Source: Planctomycetota bacterium
GTDB lineage: Bacteria > Planctomycetota > Phycisphaerae > UBA1845
Direction: 5' to 3'
NCBI GenBank assembly: GCA_029558835.1
Contig: JAKQDH010000075.1
Span: 1 to 64,000 of the forward strand
DNA: 64,000 bases
Below, piece by piece: positions 32,577-41,257 of this stretch. The notes below the pieces were generated by a model, which worked only from the letters and a program-made list of their open reading frames with translations, was not told where the DNA came from and ran no database searches. Numbering within the stretch: the stretch's first letter is position 1; each line of letters starts with the position of its first letter. The position numbers and the translations under genes are program-made.

Positions 32577-33503
32577 ATGAGAGTCCTGGTCACCGGCTCC
32601 AGCGGTCAGATTGGCACCAACGTTGCCCTCGCGCTGATGGCCCGGGGCGACGAGGTCATCGGTATTGACAACCGCGCCAACACCTGGACGGACCGCTTCG
32701 AGACCGTGCTGCTGGATCTGGTGACCGCGCGCCCGACGGATTTGCCCGACGCGCGCTTCGACCTCGTGCTGCACCTGGCCGCGAATGCCAAGGTCCACGA
32801 GCTGGTGGTGCACCCGCAGCGCGCGATGGACAACATCACGATGCTCTTTAAGGTGCTGGACTACTGCCGCCAGCACGGGCTGCCGATGGTGTTCGCCAGT
32901 TCGCGCGAGGTTTACGGCGACATCCACCGTCACGTCACGGAGGAAGCCGCGGCCGACTTCGTCGTCGCCGAGAGCCCCTACAGTGCCAGCAAGATCGCCG
33001 GCGAGGCCCTCATCTACTCCTACGCCCAGTGCTACAAGCTCCCGTTCCTGGTCTTCCGTTTCAGCAACGTCTACGGTCGCTATGACAACGACCTGGAACG
33101 GCTGGAGCGGGTTATCCCGCTGTTCATGCACCGTATTGCCCGCGAGCAGCCGATTACCCTTTACGGCCGGGAGAAGGTGCTCGACTTCACCTACGTCGAT
33201 GACTGTGCCGTCGGCGTTGTGGCCGGGATCGACGCGCTGCTCGCCGGGCGGGTGGTGGGGGAGACGATCAACCTGGCCTACGGCCACGGCAGCACGCTGG
33301 TGGACATGATGAACATCCTGGCTCTTGCCCTGGGCAAAGAACCGAGAGTTGCCATTGAGCCGACCCGCGTAGGCGAGGTGACCCACTATGTTGCCGATAT
33401 CAGCAAGGCGCGGGCCCTGTTGGGCTATCAGCCGCAGGTGCCGCTGACCGGGGGGCTCATCCAGGCCGTCGCCTGGAACCGCCGGACCGGCGCGCTGCCC
33501 TGA
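32577..33503 (+). CDS. NAD-dependent sugar-nucleotide epimerase/dehydratase (extended SDR)
   Basis: This is a 308-residue extended short-chain dehydrogenase/reductase. The Rossmann motif GSSGQIG starts at residue 7 and Asp31 in GIDNR suggests NAD. The catalytic set is Ser (ASSREVYG) and YSASK. VFRFSNVYGRYD and TLYGREKVLDFTYVDD match UDP-glucose 4-epimerase-like and GDP-mannose-modifying enzymes. The substrate is undetermined. Its position 60 bp behind hldE-gmhA suggests lipopolysaccharide or exopolysaccharide sugar synthesis. A heptose epimerase such as HldD is possible but its specific motifs are not evident. Confidence 0.87.
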   Translation: MRVLVTGSSGQIGTNVALALMARGDEVIGIDNRANTWTDRFETVLLDLVTARPTDLPDARFDLVLHLAANAKVHELVVHPQRAMDNITMLFKVLDYCRQHGLPMVFASSREVYGDIHRHVTEEAAADFVVAESPYSASKIAGEALIYSYAQCYKLPFLVFRFSNVYGRYDNDLERLERVIPLFMHRIAREQPITLYGREKVLDFTYVDDCAVGVVAGIDALLAGRVVGETINLAYGHGSTLVDMMNILALALGKEPRVAIEPTRVGEVTHYVADISKARALLGYQPQVPLTGGLIQAVAWNRRTGALP

Positions 33504-33567
33504 CGAACGTGAGGGAATGGACTGGACGCTGATGGTCGCGGAGAGGAGCAGGCGAGGCAACCAGAGC

Positions 33568-35376
33568 ATGGATATCAGGACTTCAACCGATCGGGTGACT
33601 CACGCGGCGCGAACGGCAACGCTGCGCCGCGCCATCGCGGTGTACCTGCTGGCGACGCTGGCGCCCATGTCAGCCGCCCATGAGGCGGACCAGTACACCG
33701 TCCCCAGCGGACGCGAGTTCGCCGACCTGCGCCTGTACTTCTCGGAGCAGTTTCACGGCACACTCACGCGGGCCATGGAGAAGACCAACAACCGTATCCG
33801 CCGCTCCCTGAAGGACGGCGAGCCCACGTCCGCGACGGCCCGTTTGCAGTCGCCCGAGGTGATCGCCCAGGCGGTGCTTCATGAGTTCCCGTCGGTGGCC
33901 TACTACATCGAAGGGTTGGAGGGCAGGCTGCGTCGCACCGACGTCCAGGAAAGGTATCCGGGTCTGGTGGTGGCGTATCAGCCGACGTTCTGGATCTACC
34001 ATCATCCTGCCCTGCTGCTGGACCCCACCAAGCTCGTCCGTCTGTGGCGCACCTCCACGATCATGATTGACGGTACCTATCTCGGCACTGACAAGCTCGC
34101 CCACTTCCTGTTCATGGGACACATCTATTACACGGGCTACTGCCGGGCGCGGGCCCGTGGGCAGGTCGACGCGGAGGCTGCCCGGCAGGCCGTGCAACTC
34201 GGCGCCGGCAGCAACCTGTTCTTCTCCGAGAATGCGTTGCTGGGCCGCTTCACCACGGGTGTCCGTTCGAATGCCGATCTCGCGGCCAACTATGCCGGGA
34301 TGAAGTTCTTCCTCAACCTGACCGAGACCGTGCGGGTGCGGGGTCGCATGCAGCCGCCGATGCTGGTGCGGGAGGGGCCCTGCTGGCGGCTCAACGATCA
34401 TGTCCACCCGGCCTCGGACTTCTTCACGGTGTTCGTGACCGACCATTGGGACGAGGCGCTGAACCCCTCTGCCCTCTCGCCGGAGGTCCGCCCGTGGGTG
34501 CGCCAGGGTGTTCAGCAGCGCTGCCCGGACCTGGTGCTCTGGTATCACGACGAACAGGGCCGACCCCGGACGCGGGCCGACTTCGTTCGGACCAACGAGG
34601 AACTGAGGACGTACTTCGGCGAAGACTACGGCTACATCGGCGTGCCCGAGGAACTGGTGAGCATCGCCACCTGCTGCTTCGCCGCACCTGCTGCCACCGG
34701 CCCCGACGAGGTCGTCACCCAGCCGGGCGATGCCGCCCCGGATGCTGCCGCTGCCGGATCGCTGGGGCCTGGGAGCGTGGACACGTCCGATCGACTGGGA
34801 CGCACGCCGCTGTGGTGGGCCGCCTGCCGGGGCGACGTGGACGCGGTGCGCGAGCTGCTGGCCCATGGGGCGGCTGTTGACGTGGCCGACCTCGATCGAC
34901 AGACGCCGCTGCACGCGGCCGCGCGTGGGGGGCACGTGGCCGTAGTCGAGCTGCTGCTCGCCCACGGCGCCGACGCCGAGACGCGGGCGCAGTACGGCCT
35001 GACCCCGCTTCACCTGGCCGTGCGCGGGGTGCAGCCCGACGCCGCCCGCGTGTTGTTGCGTCACCACGCCCGCGCCGATGCGGCCGACGATTTCGGGTGT
35101 ACGCCGCTGCATGACGCTGCCGGGCGGGGGCATGAGTTGCTGGTGACGGAGTTGCTGGCGGCCGGCGCAAATCCCAACGCTGGCGACACGCGAGGCACGA
35201 CGCCGCTGCATCGTGCCGCGCGGGTGGGCAGTTCCGGGGTGGTAGCACGGCTGCTGGCGGCCGGCGCGGACCCGGGCAGCCGGGATGCCTTTGGTCAGAC
35301 GCCCCCGATTCAAACCGCGACCGTCGGGGCGCCGTTAGATGCCGCCGGCGCTACCGCGTTGATAAGGGGTGGCTGA
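33568..35376 (+). CDS. Exported protein with unknown N-terminal domain and C-terminal ankyrin repeats
   Basis: This is a 602-residue protein. After a signal peptide (ending near APMSAA) comes a domain of roughly 350 residues that I do not recognise. It contains a TDKLAHFLFMGHIYY motif with two histidines six residues apart, and several conserved aromatics. A short Ala/Pro linker leads to five full ankyrin repeats and one partial repeat (DRLGRTPLWWAACRG, DRQTPLHAAARGGH, YGLTPLHLAVRG, FGCTPLHDAAGRGH, RGTTPLHRAARVG). Ankyrin repeats mediate protein binding and are less usual in the bacterial periplasm. The start is uncertain: ATG 33568 has GAGG 10 nt upstream, and ATG 33517 and 33532 are alternatives. 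The gene lies 64 bp behind the epimerase. Confidence 0.7.
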   Translation: MDIRTSTDRVTHAARTATLRRAIAVYLLATLAPMSAAHEADQYTVPSGREFADLRLYFSEQFHGTLTRAMEKTNNRIRRSLKDGEPTSATARLQSPEVIAQAVLHEFPSVAYYIEGLEGRLRRTDVQERYPGLVVAYQPTFWIYHHPALLLDPTKLVRLWRTSTIMIDGTYLGTDKLAHFLFMGHIYYTGYCRARARGQVDAEAARQAVQLGAGSNLFFSENALLGRFTTGVRSNADLAANYAGMKFFLNLTETVRVRGRMQPPMLVREGPCWRLNDHVHPASDFFTVFVTDHWDEALNPSALSPEVRPWVRQGVQQRCPDLVLWYHDEQGRPRTRADFVRTNEELRTYFGEDYGYIGVPEELVSIATCCFAAPAATGPDEVVTQPGDAAPDAAAAGSLGPGSVDTSDRLGRTPLWWAACRGDVDAVRELLAHGAAVDVADLDRQTPLHAAARGGHVAVVELLLAHGADAETRAQYGLTPLHLAVRGVQPDAARVLLRHHARADAADDFGCTPLHDAAGRGHELLVTELLAAGANPNAGDTRGTTPLHRAARVGSSGVVARLLAAGADPGSRDAFGQTPPIQTATVGAPLDAAGATALIRGG

Positions 35377-35452
35377 GCGGCCCCGCCTCCCCGCATTCGC
35401 CGCCCCGGCTTCGGCGGGATGGCCAAGGCCATGACGCGTGAGTGAGCTTGTG

Positions 35453-36112
35453 ATGACAGCTAAGACAGCATTCTGCGGGGCGATCTTGTTGGGTCTGGCC
35501 GCGTCCGGTTGTGCCACGCCGCGCCCCGCCCTTCATGGTTGGCAGGACGCCCTCACCCAGTACGTCATGGTACAGGGCCGCGGCGACCCCAACGTCCTTC
35601 GTGACACGACCGACCTGCACTCGCGGCGCGACCTGCGCCCCGGGCGCATTACCTTCGGCCGGCTTGACCTGCGCCGCGACCCCGCGTCGCTGGGCGGCAA
35701 GTGCGACGTACAGGGCGTGCTGGTGGCTCAACACACCCACCTTGCCCGTTCGTGGTACGTCTTCGTCGTCGGCGTGATCACCCGCGAGCCGCGCTCGTCC
35801 GCCGGCCTGGCCGACCTGCGCCTCGTTGCGTTCACCTGCGATTCGGGGGCGATCCATTGGCTGACCGGAGCGTCCGACCCGGCCGCGCTCGCTCAGTACT
35901 TCGCGGGCCGCGCGGACGACGCCGCCGAGCCTCGGGGAGCGCTCGGACCCCTCACGTTCCCCGGTCCTCTTGACGTCTACCGCCTCGACGCCGCTGGGCC
36001 TTCGTTGTCCGTCATCGAGGAGCGCTCCGGGGCCACGTGGCGCCTGACGCTTGCCGAGCCCGTCGAACCCACAGACGTACCCCAAGCCGCGCAGGACCCG
36101 ATCGGCGGGTAA
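35453..36112 (+). CDS. Hypothetical lipoprotein
   Basis: This is a 219-residue lipoprotein precursor with lipobox LAASGC; the lipidated Cys is near residue 21. The mature part begins with ATPRPALHGWQDALTQYV and has alternating strands (VQGVLVAQHT, WYVFVVGVITRE, LRLVAFTCDSG) but no motif I recognise. The ATG at 35453 is preferred to a GTG at 35438 because it gives a normal signal-peptide length. It follows the ankyrin gene on the same strand. Function is unknown. Confidence 0.7.
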   Translation: MTAKTAFCGAILLGLAASGCATPRPALHGWQDALTQYVMVQGRGDPNVLRDTTDLHSRRDLRPGRITFGRLDLRRDPASLGGKCDVQGVLVAQHTHLARSWYVFVVGVITREPRSSAGLADLRLVAFTCDSGAIHWLTGASDPAALAQYFAGRADDAAEPRGALGPLTFPGPLDVYRLDAAGPSLSVIEERSGATWRLTLAEPVEPTDVPQAAQDPIGG

Positions 36113-36267
36113 ATGCCGCACCCTGTGACCCGGAGCAGGAGTGCGACAACCGGGGTGTCGCCGTACCGCGCGGGCTGCCCTTGATACTTGGCGTCAAGAG
36201 GAGCAAACCCGGGGCTGGCCTACGTCGTGGAATTGCGCACCGTCATACAGATAGGACCACACAAATG

Positions 36268-36381
36268 GGAGCCATGCCCAAGCTCGCCGGGGGCGAGCGC
36301 CGGCATGCCGGTCTCTGGGTGCTGCCGGGTGCCGGGGCTCTGCGCCGAGGCATGGCGGCGCTGCGCTTGGCCATGCCACCC
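36268..36381 (+). repeat. Family B element, copy 1
   Basis: The left end GGGAGCCATGCCCAAGC is followed by a CTCGCCGGGGGCGAG stem and GCGCCGGCATGCC. After a variable middle comes the right block GGCATGGCGGCGCTGCGCTT, ending GGCCATGCCACCC. The right block is shared almost exactly with the copies at 43136-43234 and 44454-44559. Confidence 0.8.
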
Positions 36382-36450
36382 AATCACGGCTTTGGCCATG
36401 CCACTCAACCTCGGGTCGGCTATGCCACCCAACCTCAGGCCGGCTATGCC
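36371..36450 (+). repeat. 24-25 bp tandem repeat of the family B right end
   Basis: Three successive units begin CCATGCCACCCAAT, CCATGCCACTCAAC and CTATGCCACCCAAC, each followed by a GGCTTTGG/GGGTCGG/GGCCGG-type tail. A truncated fourth (CTATGCCATGC) follows. They look like serial duplication of the element terminus. Confidence 0.7.
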
Positions 36451-36505
36451 ATGCGGAGCAGGCTTGCCCACGCCGGTGGTTAGTTCTACCGGTGCGCAGT
36501 GCCGC

Positions 36506-37597
36506 TCAGTGCCGCTCGCGCTCCAGGGCCGCCTTGAACTCCTCGCGCTGTTCTTTCAGCTCCGGGGGTAGTTCGGCATACATGTAGTTGAAGCAGTCCA
36601 GCGGATCCACGTCGCGCATCGTCTCGTAGCGTTCGACGGCCTGGCGCACTTCGTCCGCCGCTTCAGTCTCGATCTGCTTGACCAGTTCCTCCGTCAGGAT
36701 GCCCTTGCGCATGAGGTAGCCGCGGAAGCGGGGGATCGGATCGAGCTTCTCCCACTTGGCGACCTCCTCTTGGGTGCGGTACTTCCTGGGATCGTCGGCC
36801 GTCGTGTGCACGCCGAGGCGATACGTGACCGCCTCGATGAGGGTGGGCCCGCCGCCCAGACGCGCTTTATCCACTGCCTCTTGCGTGGCCGCGTGCACCG
36901 CCAGAGCGTCGTTGCCGTCGACTTGGATGCCGTCGAAGCCGTAGGCAACCGCCTTCTGCGCAAGCGTTGCCGAAGCGGTCTGCTTGTCGCGCGGCACGGA
37001 GATCGCCCAGTGGTTGTTCTGGATGACGACGATCAGCGGCATCTGAAAGACGCCGGCGAAGTTGAGCCCCTCGTGGAAGTCGCCCTCGCTGGTCGCCCCG
37101 TCACCGCAGAAGCACAAGACGACGTCCTGCTTCTCCTTGAGCTTGATTGCCCAGGCGATCCCCATGGCGTGCACGACTTGGCTGGCGATGGGCACGGCGA
37201 TGGGCAAGTCGTTCACGCCTGCCGGGGCGACGTTGCCTTCCTCGTAGCCGCCCCAGTACTGGAGGACGCGTTCCATCGGCCAGCCGCGATGCAGCGCGAC
37301 TCCACCCTCGCGGAACGTGGGCGCGACCCAGTCATCAGGTCGCAAGGCGAGGACCGTGCCGCAGTGGGCCGCCTCCTGCCCTCGGCAGGGTCCGTACGTG
37401 CCGATGCGGCCCTGACGCTGGAGGTTGATGAGCCGCTCGTCGAGTGTCCGGGTCCGCACCATGAGGCGGTACAGGTACAGCAGGCGGTCCGGCGCGAGCT
37501 TCGGCTCCAGCACCTCGTCCACCTGCCCCTCCCCGTTCAGGATGGACAGGTACTCGACCTTCTCCTTCAACTCGATGCGGTTTCGCGGCACGGCCAC
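36506..37597 (-). CDS. pdhA: Pyruvate/2-oxo acid dehydrogenase E1 component, alpha subunit
   Basis: This is a 363-residue thiamine-diphosphate enzyme subunit that decarboxylates pyruvate (or a related 2-oxo acid) in a dehydrogenase complex with E1-beta, E2 and E3. The diphosphate/magnesium motif is CGDGATSEGDFHEGLNFAG ... NN (VVIQNNHWAIS). FREGGVALHRG and GVHTTADDPRKYR, which includes the phosphorylation-loop region, are also typical. The start is a GTG at 37597, with a purine-rich GGGGGT just before it. No beta subunit or E2 gene is adjacent on either side, which is unusual for this family. Confidence 0.88.
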   Translation of the reverse strand: MAVPRNRIELKEKVEYLSILNGEGQVDEVLEPKLAPDRLLYLYRLMVRTRTLDERLINLQRQGRIGTYGPCRGQEAAHCGTVLALRPDDWVAPTFREGGVALHRGWPMERVLQYWGGYEEGNVAPAGVNDLPIAVPIASQVVHAMGIAWAIKLKEKQDVVLCFCGDGATSEGDFHEGLNFAGVFQMPLIVVIQNNHWAISVPRDKQTASATLAQKAVAYGFDGIQVDGNDALAVHAATQEAVDKARLGGGPTLIEAVTYRLGVHTTADDPRKYRTQEEVAKWEKLDPIPRFRGYLMRKGILTEELVKQIETEAADEVRQAVERYETMRDVDPLDCFNYMYAELPPELKEQREEFKAALERERH

Positions 37598-37689
37598 ACC
37601 CCCGTTGTTTGCTTGGTGTACGACCCCGGCTGACGGTCAGTTTGCCGACCGCCCGGCCGGTGAACACCGGCCCAGGGACCATAGCGGTC

Positions 37690-37795
37690 AGGGCAGGCCC
37701 GTACAAGGGCGGGCTCCGCCCGCCGCGGTAGGATCCGCGATGCCGTCCCCGCAGTGTCCCCCGTGCCCGACGTAGGGCGGGCTCCGGGGCCATGC
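37690..37795 (+). repeat. Two family E-like hairpins in the pdhA upstream region
   Basis: GGGCGGGCTCCGCCCGCC lies near 37707-37724 and GTAGGGCGGGCTCCGGGGCC near 37773-37792. The first is a near-perfect hairpin. Both lie between the pdhA start and the end of the next gene, and unlike the other E copies they are not at a TAG stop. Confidence 0.55.
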
Positions 37796-37879
37796 CACGC
37801 CGCCCAGGGGCGGCGCCGCCCGCGGGCATCCGCTGGGGGCTGGCCCCCGGCCCCCGGCTTCATCGGCTGTTCCTACGCC

Positions 37880-38977
37880 TCAACGCAGGAGGATGTCGCG
37901 GGTGGCCGCCACCGCCTCGTCCATCGCGTCCGCAACGGCGTCGAACGACAGGCTGGTCTCCGGCGGAAGCTCCAAGCCCAACTCCATCCGCAGCTCCGCC
38001 CGCACGGGAATGCTCCGGTAGGTGCTCTCCCCCAGCAGCCGCTCGACCTCCGCCGAAACCAGGAAATCGACCAGACGCCGGGCGGCTTCAGGGTGCCGGC
38101 ATCCCTTCACGATGCCCACACTGGCGGGGATCAGCAGCGTGCCGCCGTCTCCCATGTCCGGGTAACGCAGGTCCATGCCCGAGCCGGATCGCTGGGCGAC
38201 CCAGACGTCGTCGGTATCCGTGGCCGCCAGATCGACCCGCCCGTCCATGATCGCCCGCACGGCCGCGGTGTTGCCATCGACCACCAGGGCCTTGCCGTCA
38301 CGCACCTGCGTCAACCACGCTCGCCCGCGCTCCGGCCCCCAGAGGGCGAACATGGCCGCCACGTGCCCGCGCGTCGTGCCAAAGAGCGGGTTCGCCAGCG
38401 CGAGACGCGGCGCAATCTCCGGCCGTGCCAGGTCCTCCCAGCGGCCGGGCACCTGATCGGCCGGCAGGCGGCTGGGCTCGAACCCCAGCACCCGAGCCCG
38501 CAGGCCGAAGGCTGTCCACCGATGCTGCGCGTCCCGGTACCGGGCCGGAATGTCGGCCGCGGCCGGCGGGTCATAGGGCTCCAACAACCCCTGCCGGGCG
38601 AGCAGGATCGTGTTGAACAACTCGCTCGACCAGAACACGTCCGCGCGGGGTCGGGACGCCTCCTGCTCAATCTTACGCACCAGCCCGGTCGTCTTGCCGG
38701 CCTCGGAGTCGTAAACGACCTCGGCCGCCACGCCGGTCTCCTTCTCGAACCGGGCGAACACAAGCCGGGAGAACTCCTCGTCCACGCTGCAGTACACGAC
38801 GACCGGGGTCGCCGGCGCTGCTGTTGCCGGCTCGACGTCGCCGGCCGCGGCCGTGTCGCCCGGCGGGGCGACATCCCCGGTTGGACGCGGTGCTTCTCGC
38901 CGGCACGCGGGTCCCCATGCCGAGGCCAGCACGATCACCAACCAACCCGTTACTACCGCACAGCGAGAATAGGGCAT
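37880..38977 (-). CDS. Iron(III)-type ABC transporter substrate-binding lipoprotein
   Basis: This is a 365-residue exported protein with signal peptide and probable lipid-attachment Cys in WGPACRRE, then an Ala/Pro/Asp linker. The binding fold follows: VVVYCSVDEEFSRLVFARFEKETG, DSEAGKTTGLVRKI, ADVFWSSELFNTI, AFGLRARVLGF and LALANPLFGTTRGHVAA. These are hallmarks of the FbpA/AfuA group of ferric-ion-binding proteins. The ATG at 38977 has AGGAGG 7-8 nt upstream. No permease or ATPase gene is adjacent, so its transporter partner must be elsewhere, or it acts alone. Confidence 0.82.
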   Translation of the reverse strand: MPYSRCAVVTGWLVIVLASAWGPACRREAPRPTGDVAPPGDTAAAGDVEPATAAPATPVVVYCSVDEEFSRLVFARFEKETGVAAEVVYDSEAGKTTGLVRKIEQEASRPRADVFWSSELFNTILLARQGLLEPYDPPAAADIPARYRDAQHRWTAFGLRARVLGFEPSRLPADQVPGRWEDLARPEIAPRLALANPLFGTTRGHVAAMFALWGPERGRAWLTQVRDGKALVVDGNTAAVRAIMDGRVDLAATDTDDVWVAQRSGSGMDLRYPDMGDGGTLLIPASVGIVKGCRHPEAARRLVDFLVSAEVERLLGESTYRSIPVRAELRMELGLELPPETSLSFDAVADAMDEAVAATRDILLR

Positions 38978-38999
38978 GTCTACACCTCCTTCCACGCAT

Positions 39000-39028
39000 T
39001 TGACGAACGTGGACGCGATTCGTAAAGT
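39000..39028 (+). promoter_or_regulatory. Candidate promoter of tRNA-Glu
   Basis: TTGACG at 39000-39005 and TAAAGT at 39023-39028 are spaced by 17 bp. Transcription would start near 39035, about 45 nt before the mature tRNA. Confidence 0.5.
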
Positions 39029-39080
39029 TACGCGCTGGTTTTCCAGGGGGTGATGTGCCTCAGGTCACGCCCTGGTTGTG

Positions 39081-39153
39081 GCCCCCATCGTCTAGTGGCC
39101 TAGGATACCGGCTTTTCATGCCGGCGACAGGGGTTCGAATCCCCTTGGGGGTG
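39081..39153 (+). tRNA. tRNA-Glu (anticodon UUC)
   Basis: A 73-nt cloverleaf can be folded by eye. The acceptor pairs GCCCCCA with TGGGGGT, the anticodon stem is CCGGC/GCCGG around the loop TTTTCAT with anticodon TTC, and the T arm is AGGGG-TTCGAAT-CCCCT. The discriminator is G. CCA is not encoded. No other tRNA is near. Confidence 0.95.
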
Positions 39154-39185
39154 GTACTTACCTTACTTGGGTGTGTGGCCAGCGC

Positions 39186-39220
39186 TGTAGCGTCGCCCCT
39201 CCGTGGGCGACGTAGAAGGT
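39186..39220 (+). repeat. Family C palindromic unit
   Basis: GTAGCGTCGCCCCTCCGTGG continues to GCGACGTAGAAGG, with CGTCGCCC/GGGCGACG arms. It lies between tRNA-Glu and polX and is nearly the reverse complement of 20929-20962. Confidence 0.75.
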
Positions 39221-39306
39221 CGAAGCGTTGTGGTGGACCACGTCAGCCGCAGGGGGCCGATGCTACCCTGCTTGCCGGGTCGGCTCCCCGGTCAGAGGTC
39301 AGGTGC

Positions 39307-41040
39307 GTGATCAACGATGAAGTAGCTCGAGTCCTGGAGCGCATCGCCGACCTGCTGGAGATCGACGGGGCGGATGTATTTCGGGTCAACTCGTACCGTC
39401 GGGCGAGTCGGACCGTGAAGGAGGCGGGCAAGGACGTTGCGGCGCTGGCGGCCGAGGATCGATTGACTGACTTGCCCGGCATCGGCAAGGGCACGGCTCA
39501 GCGCATCGGGCAGTACGTTTCCACCGGGCACATCGACGTCCTCGATGAACTGGAGGCGAAGCTGCCCACGGGCCTGCCGGCGCTGCTCGACATTCCCGGC
39601 CTGGGGCCCAAGAAGGTGTCGGCCATGCACACGCAGCTCGGCGTGGGCGGGCTCGACGACCTGAAACGCGTCATCGACTCCGGCGAGCTGCAGAAGCTGC
39701 CGGGCTTCGGCGCCACCAGCGTCCAGCGCATCACCGAGGGCATCGCCTTCCTGCAAACCAGCGGCGGGCGCACGCCGCTGGGCATCGCGTTGCCGATCGC
39801 CGAGGGGCTGTGCGCGCAGGTTGCCGCGCTGCCTGGAGTGAAGCGAGTCGAGATGGCCGGGTCACTGCGCCGGGGACGCGAGACCATCGGCGACGTCGAT
39901 CTGCTCTGCGTGGCCGAAGATGGCAAGGCCGTCGTCGATGCGTTTGTCGGGCTCGAAGGCGTACGCCGCGTGCTCGCCCAGGGGGCGACCAAAGGGTCCG
40001 TTACCGTGCAGACCGACGACGGTACCGAATTGCAGGTCGATCTGCGCGTCGTGGCCGAGGAGTCCTTCGGGGCCGCGTGGCAGTACTTCACCGGGTCGAA
40101 GGACCACAACGTCCGCCTGCGTGAGATCGCGGTGAAGAAGAAATGGCGGCTCAACGAGTACGGCCTGTACGACGGTGAACGCCGGATCGCCGGGCCGGAG
40201 GAGAAGCAGGTCTACGCGAAGCTCGGCCTGCCCTGGATTCCGCCTGAGTTGCGTGAGGACCGCGGCGAGTTCGAGCCCGGCTGGCAGGTGTCGGAACTGG
40301 TCGGCTTGGACGACATCCGGGGCGACCTCCACGTGCACACCGACGCCAGCGATGGCCGCAACACGGTCGAAGAGATGGCCCACGCGGCCCGCGACCTCGG
40401 CTATGAGTACATCGCCATCACCGATCACTCCCGCAGCAGCACCATCGCCAACGGGCTCTCCAACGAGCGGCTCAAGAAGCACCTGGAGAACGTGCGGGCC
40501 GTGGGTCGCAAGCTGCGCGGCCTCAAGGTCCTCACCGGCTGTGAGTGCGACATCCTGCCGAGTGGCAAGCTCGACTACTCGGATGCACTGCTGGCCGAGT
40601 GCGACTGGGTGGTCGCCAGCATCCATTCCGCGATGGGCCCCGGCGGCAAGGGGAAGCTCAGCCCCACGGAGCGGACGCTGGCGGCCATGGAGAACCCGTA
40701 CGTGCACGCCATCGGCCACCTGACCGGCCGACTCATCAACCAGCGCCCGCCGATGGAGATCGACGTCGAGGCCGTGGTGCAGGCGGCCGCCCGCACCGGA
40801 ACCGCCCTCGAGGTCAACGCCCACCTGTCGCGGCTCGATCTGAAGGACCTGCACATCCGCCAGGCACTCGCGGCCGGCGTCAAGCTCGTCATCAACACCG
40901 ACGCCCACTCGCCGACCGGCTTCGGCCAGATGCGTTACGGCATCCTCACCGCCCGCCGCGGCGGCGCCACCCGCAAGGACGTGCTGAACTGCCTCACCTG
41001 GACGGCCTTGCGCAAGCGGCTGAACGCCAAGCGTTCGTGA
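39307..41040 (+). CDS. polX: DNA polymerase X family protein with PHP domain
   Basis: This is a 577-residue bacterial PolX. The N-terminal helix-hairpin-helix region (LTDLPGIGKGTAQRIGQY, LLDIPGLGPKKV, LQKLPGFGATSV) binds DNA. The nucleotidyltransferase palm follows, with MAGSLRRGRETIGDVDLL carrying the metal-binding aspartates. The C-terminal PHP domain has DLHVHTDASDG, ITDHS, GCECDILP, ASIHS, HAIGHLTGR and NTDAHS, giving 3'-5' exonuclease and other repair nuclease activities. The length fits the family. The start is a GTG at 39307, because homology begins at once and no ATG precedes it nearby. Confidence 0.93.
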   Translation: MINDEVARVLERIADLLEIDGADVFRVNSYRRASRTVKEAGKDVAALAAEDRLTDLPGIGKGTAQRIGQYVSTGHIDVLDELEAKLPTGLPALLDIPGLGPKKVSAMHTQLGVGGLDDLKRVIDSGELQKLPGFGATSVQRITEGIAFLQTSGGRTPLGIALPIAEGLCAQVAALPGVKRVEMAGSLRRGRETIGDVDLLCVAEDGKAVVDAFVGLEGVRRVLAQGATKGSVTVQTDDGTELQVDLRVVAEESFGAAWQYFTGSKDHNVRLREIAVKKKWRLNEYGLYDGERRIAGPEEKQVYAKLGLPWIPPELREDRGEFEPGWQVSELVGLDDIRGDLHVHTDASDGRNTVEEMAHAARDLGYEYIAITDHSRSSTIANGLSNERLKKHLENVRAVGRKLRGLKVLTGCECDILPSGKLDYSDALLAECDWVVASIHSAMGPGGKGKLSPTERTLAAMENPYVHAIGHLTGRLINQRPPMEIDVEAVVQAAARTGTALEVNAHLSRLDLKDLHIRQALAAGVKLVINTDAHSPTGFGQMRYGILTARRGGATRKDVLNCLTWTALRKRLNAKRS

Positions 41041-41257
41041 ACGCCGACCCCTCCATGCACTCAGAGCCGCGGGCGCAAGCCCGCAGGCACGCGCGGTCGA
41101 TGGCTGCCCGATACGCAAGTCTGTCCGATTGTCACGGGACTCGCGCCCGGGGTTCTGCTGAAGCCGGCGGAAGCGTTCTGCCGGCGGCGCGTGGCAGGCG
41201 GTGGGCGGGGCGGGTATCCTACGGCCGGATGAAGGAAGGTGGTGGGATGAGCGATCA

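Larger units (their letters stand above)
36113..36505. other. 393-bp intergenic region filled mainly by family B repeat material
   Basis: No gene is supported. The gap between the convergent lipoprotein and E1-alpha genes holds a complete family B element (36268-36381) and a following tandem array of its right end (36371-36450). Short open frames here are translated repeat. Confidence 0.6.

Noticed and set aside
36188-36571. Short open frames across the lipoprotein/pdhA gap
   Set aside because: They translate the family B repeat and its tandem terminus; similar frames appear at each copy.
39160-39306. A second tRNA or small RNA after tRNA-Glu
   Set aside because: Only a family C palindrome is visible; no cloverleaf could be folded.
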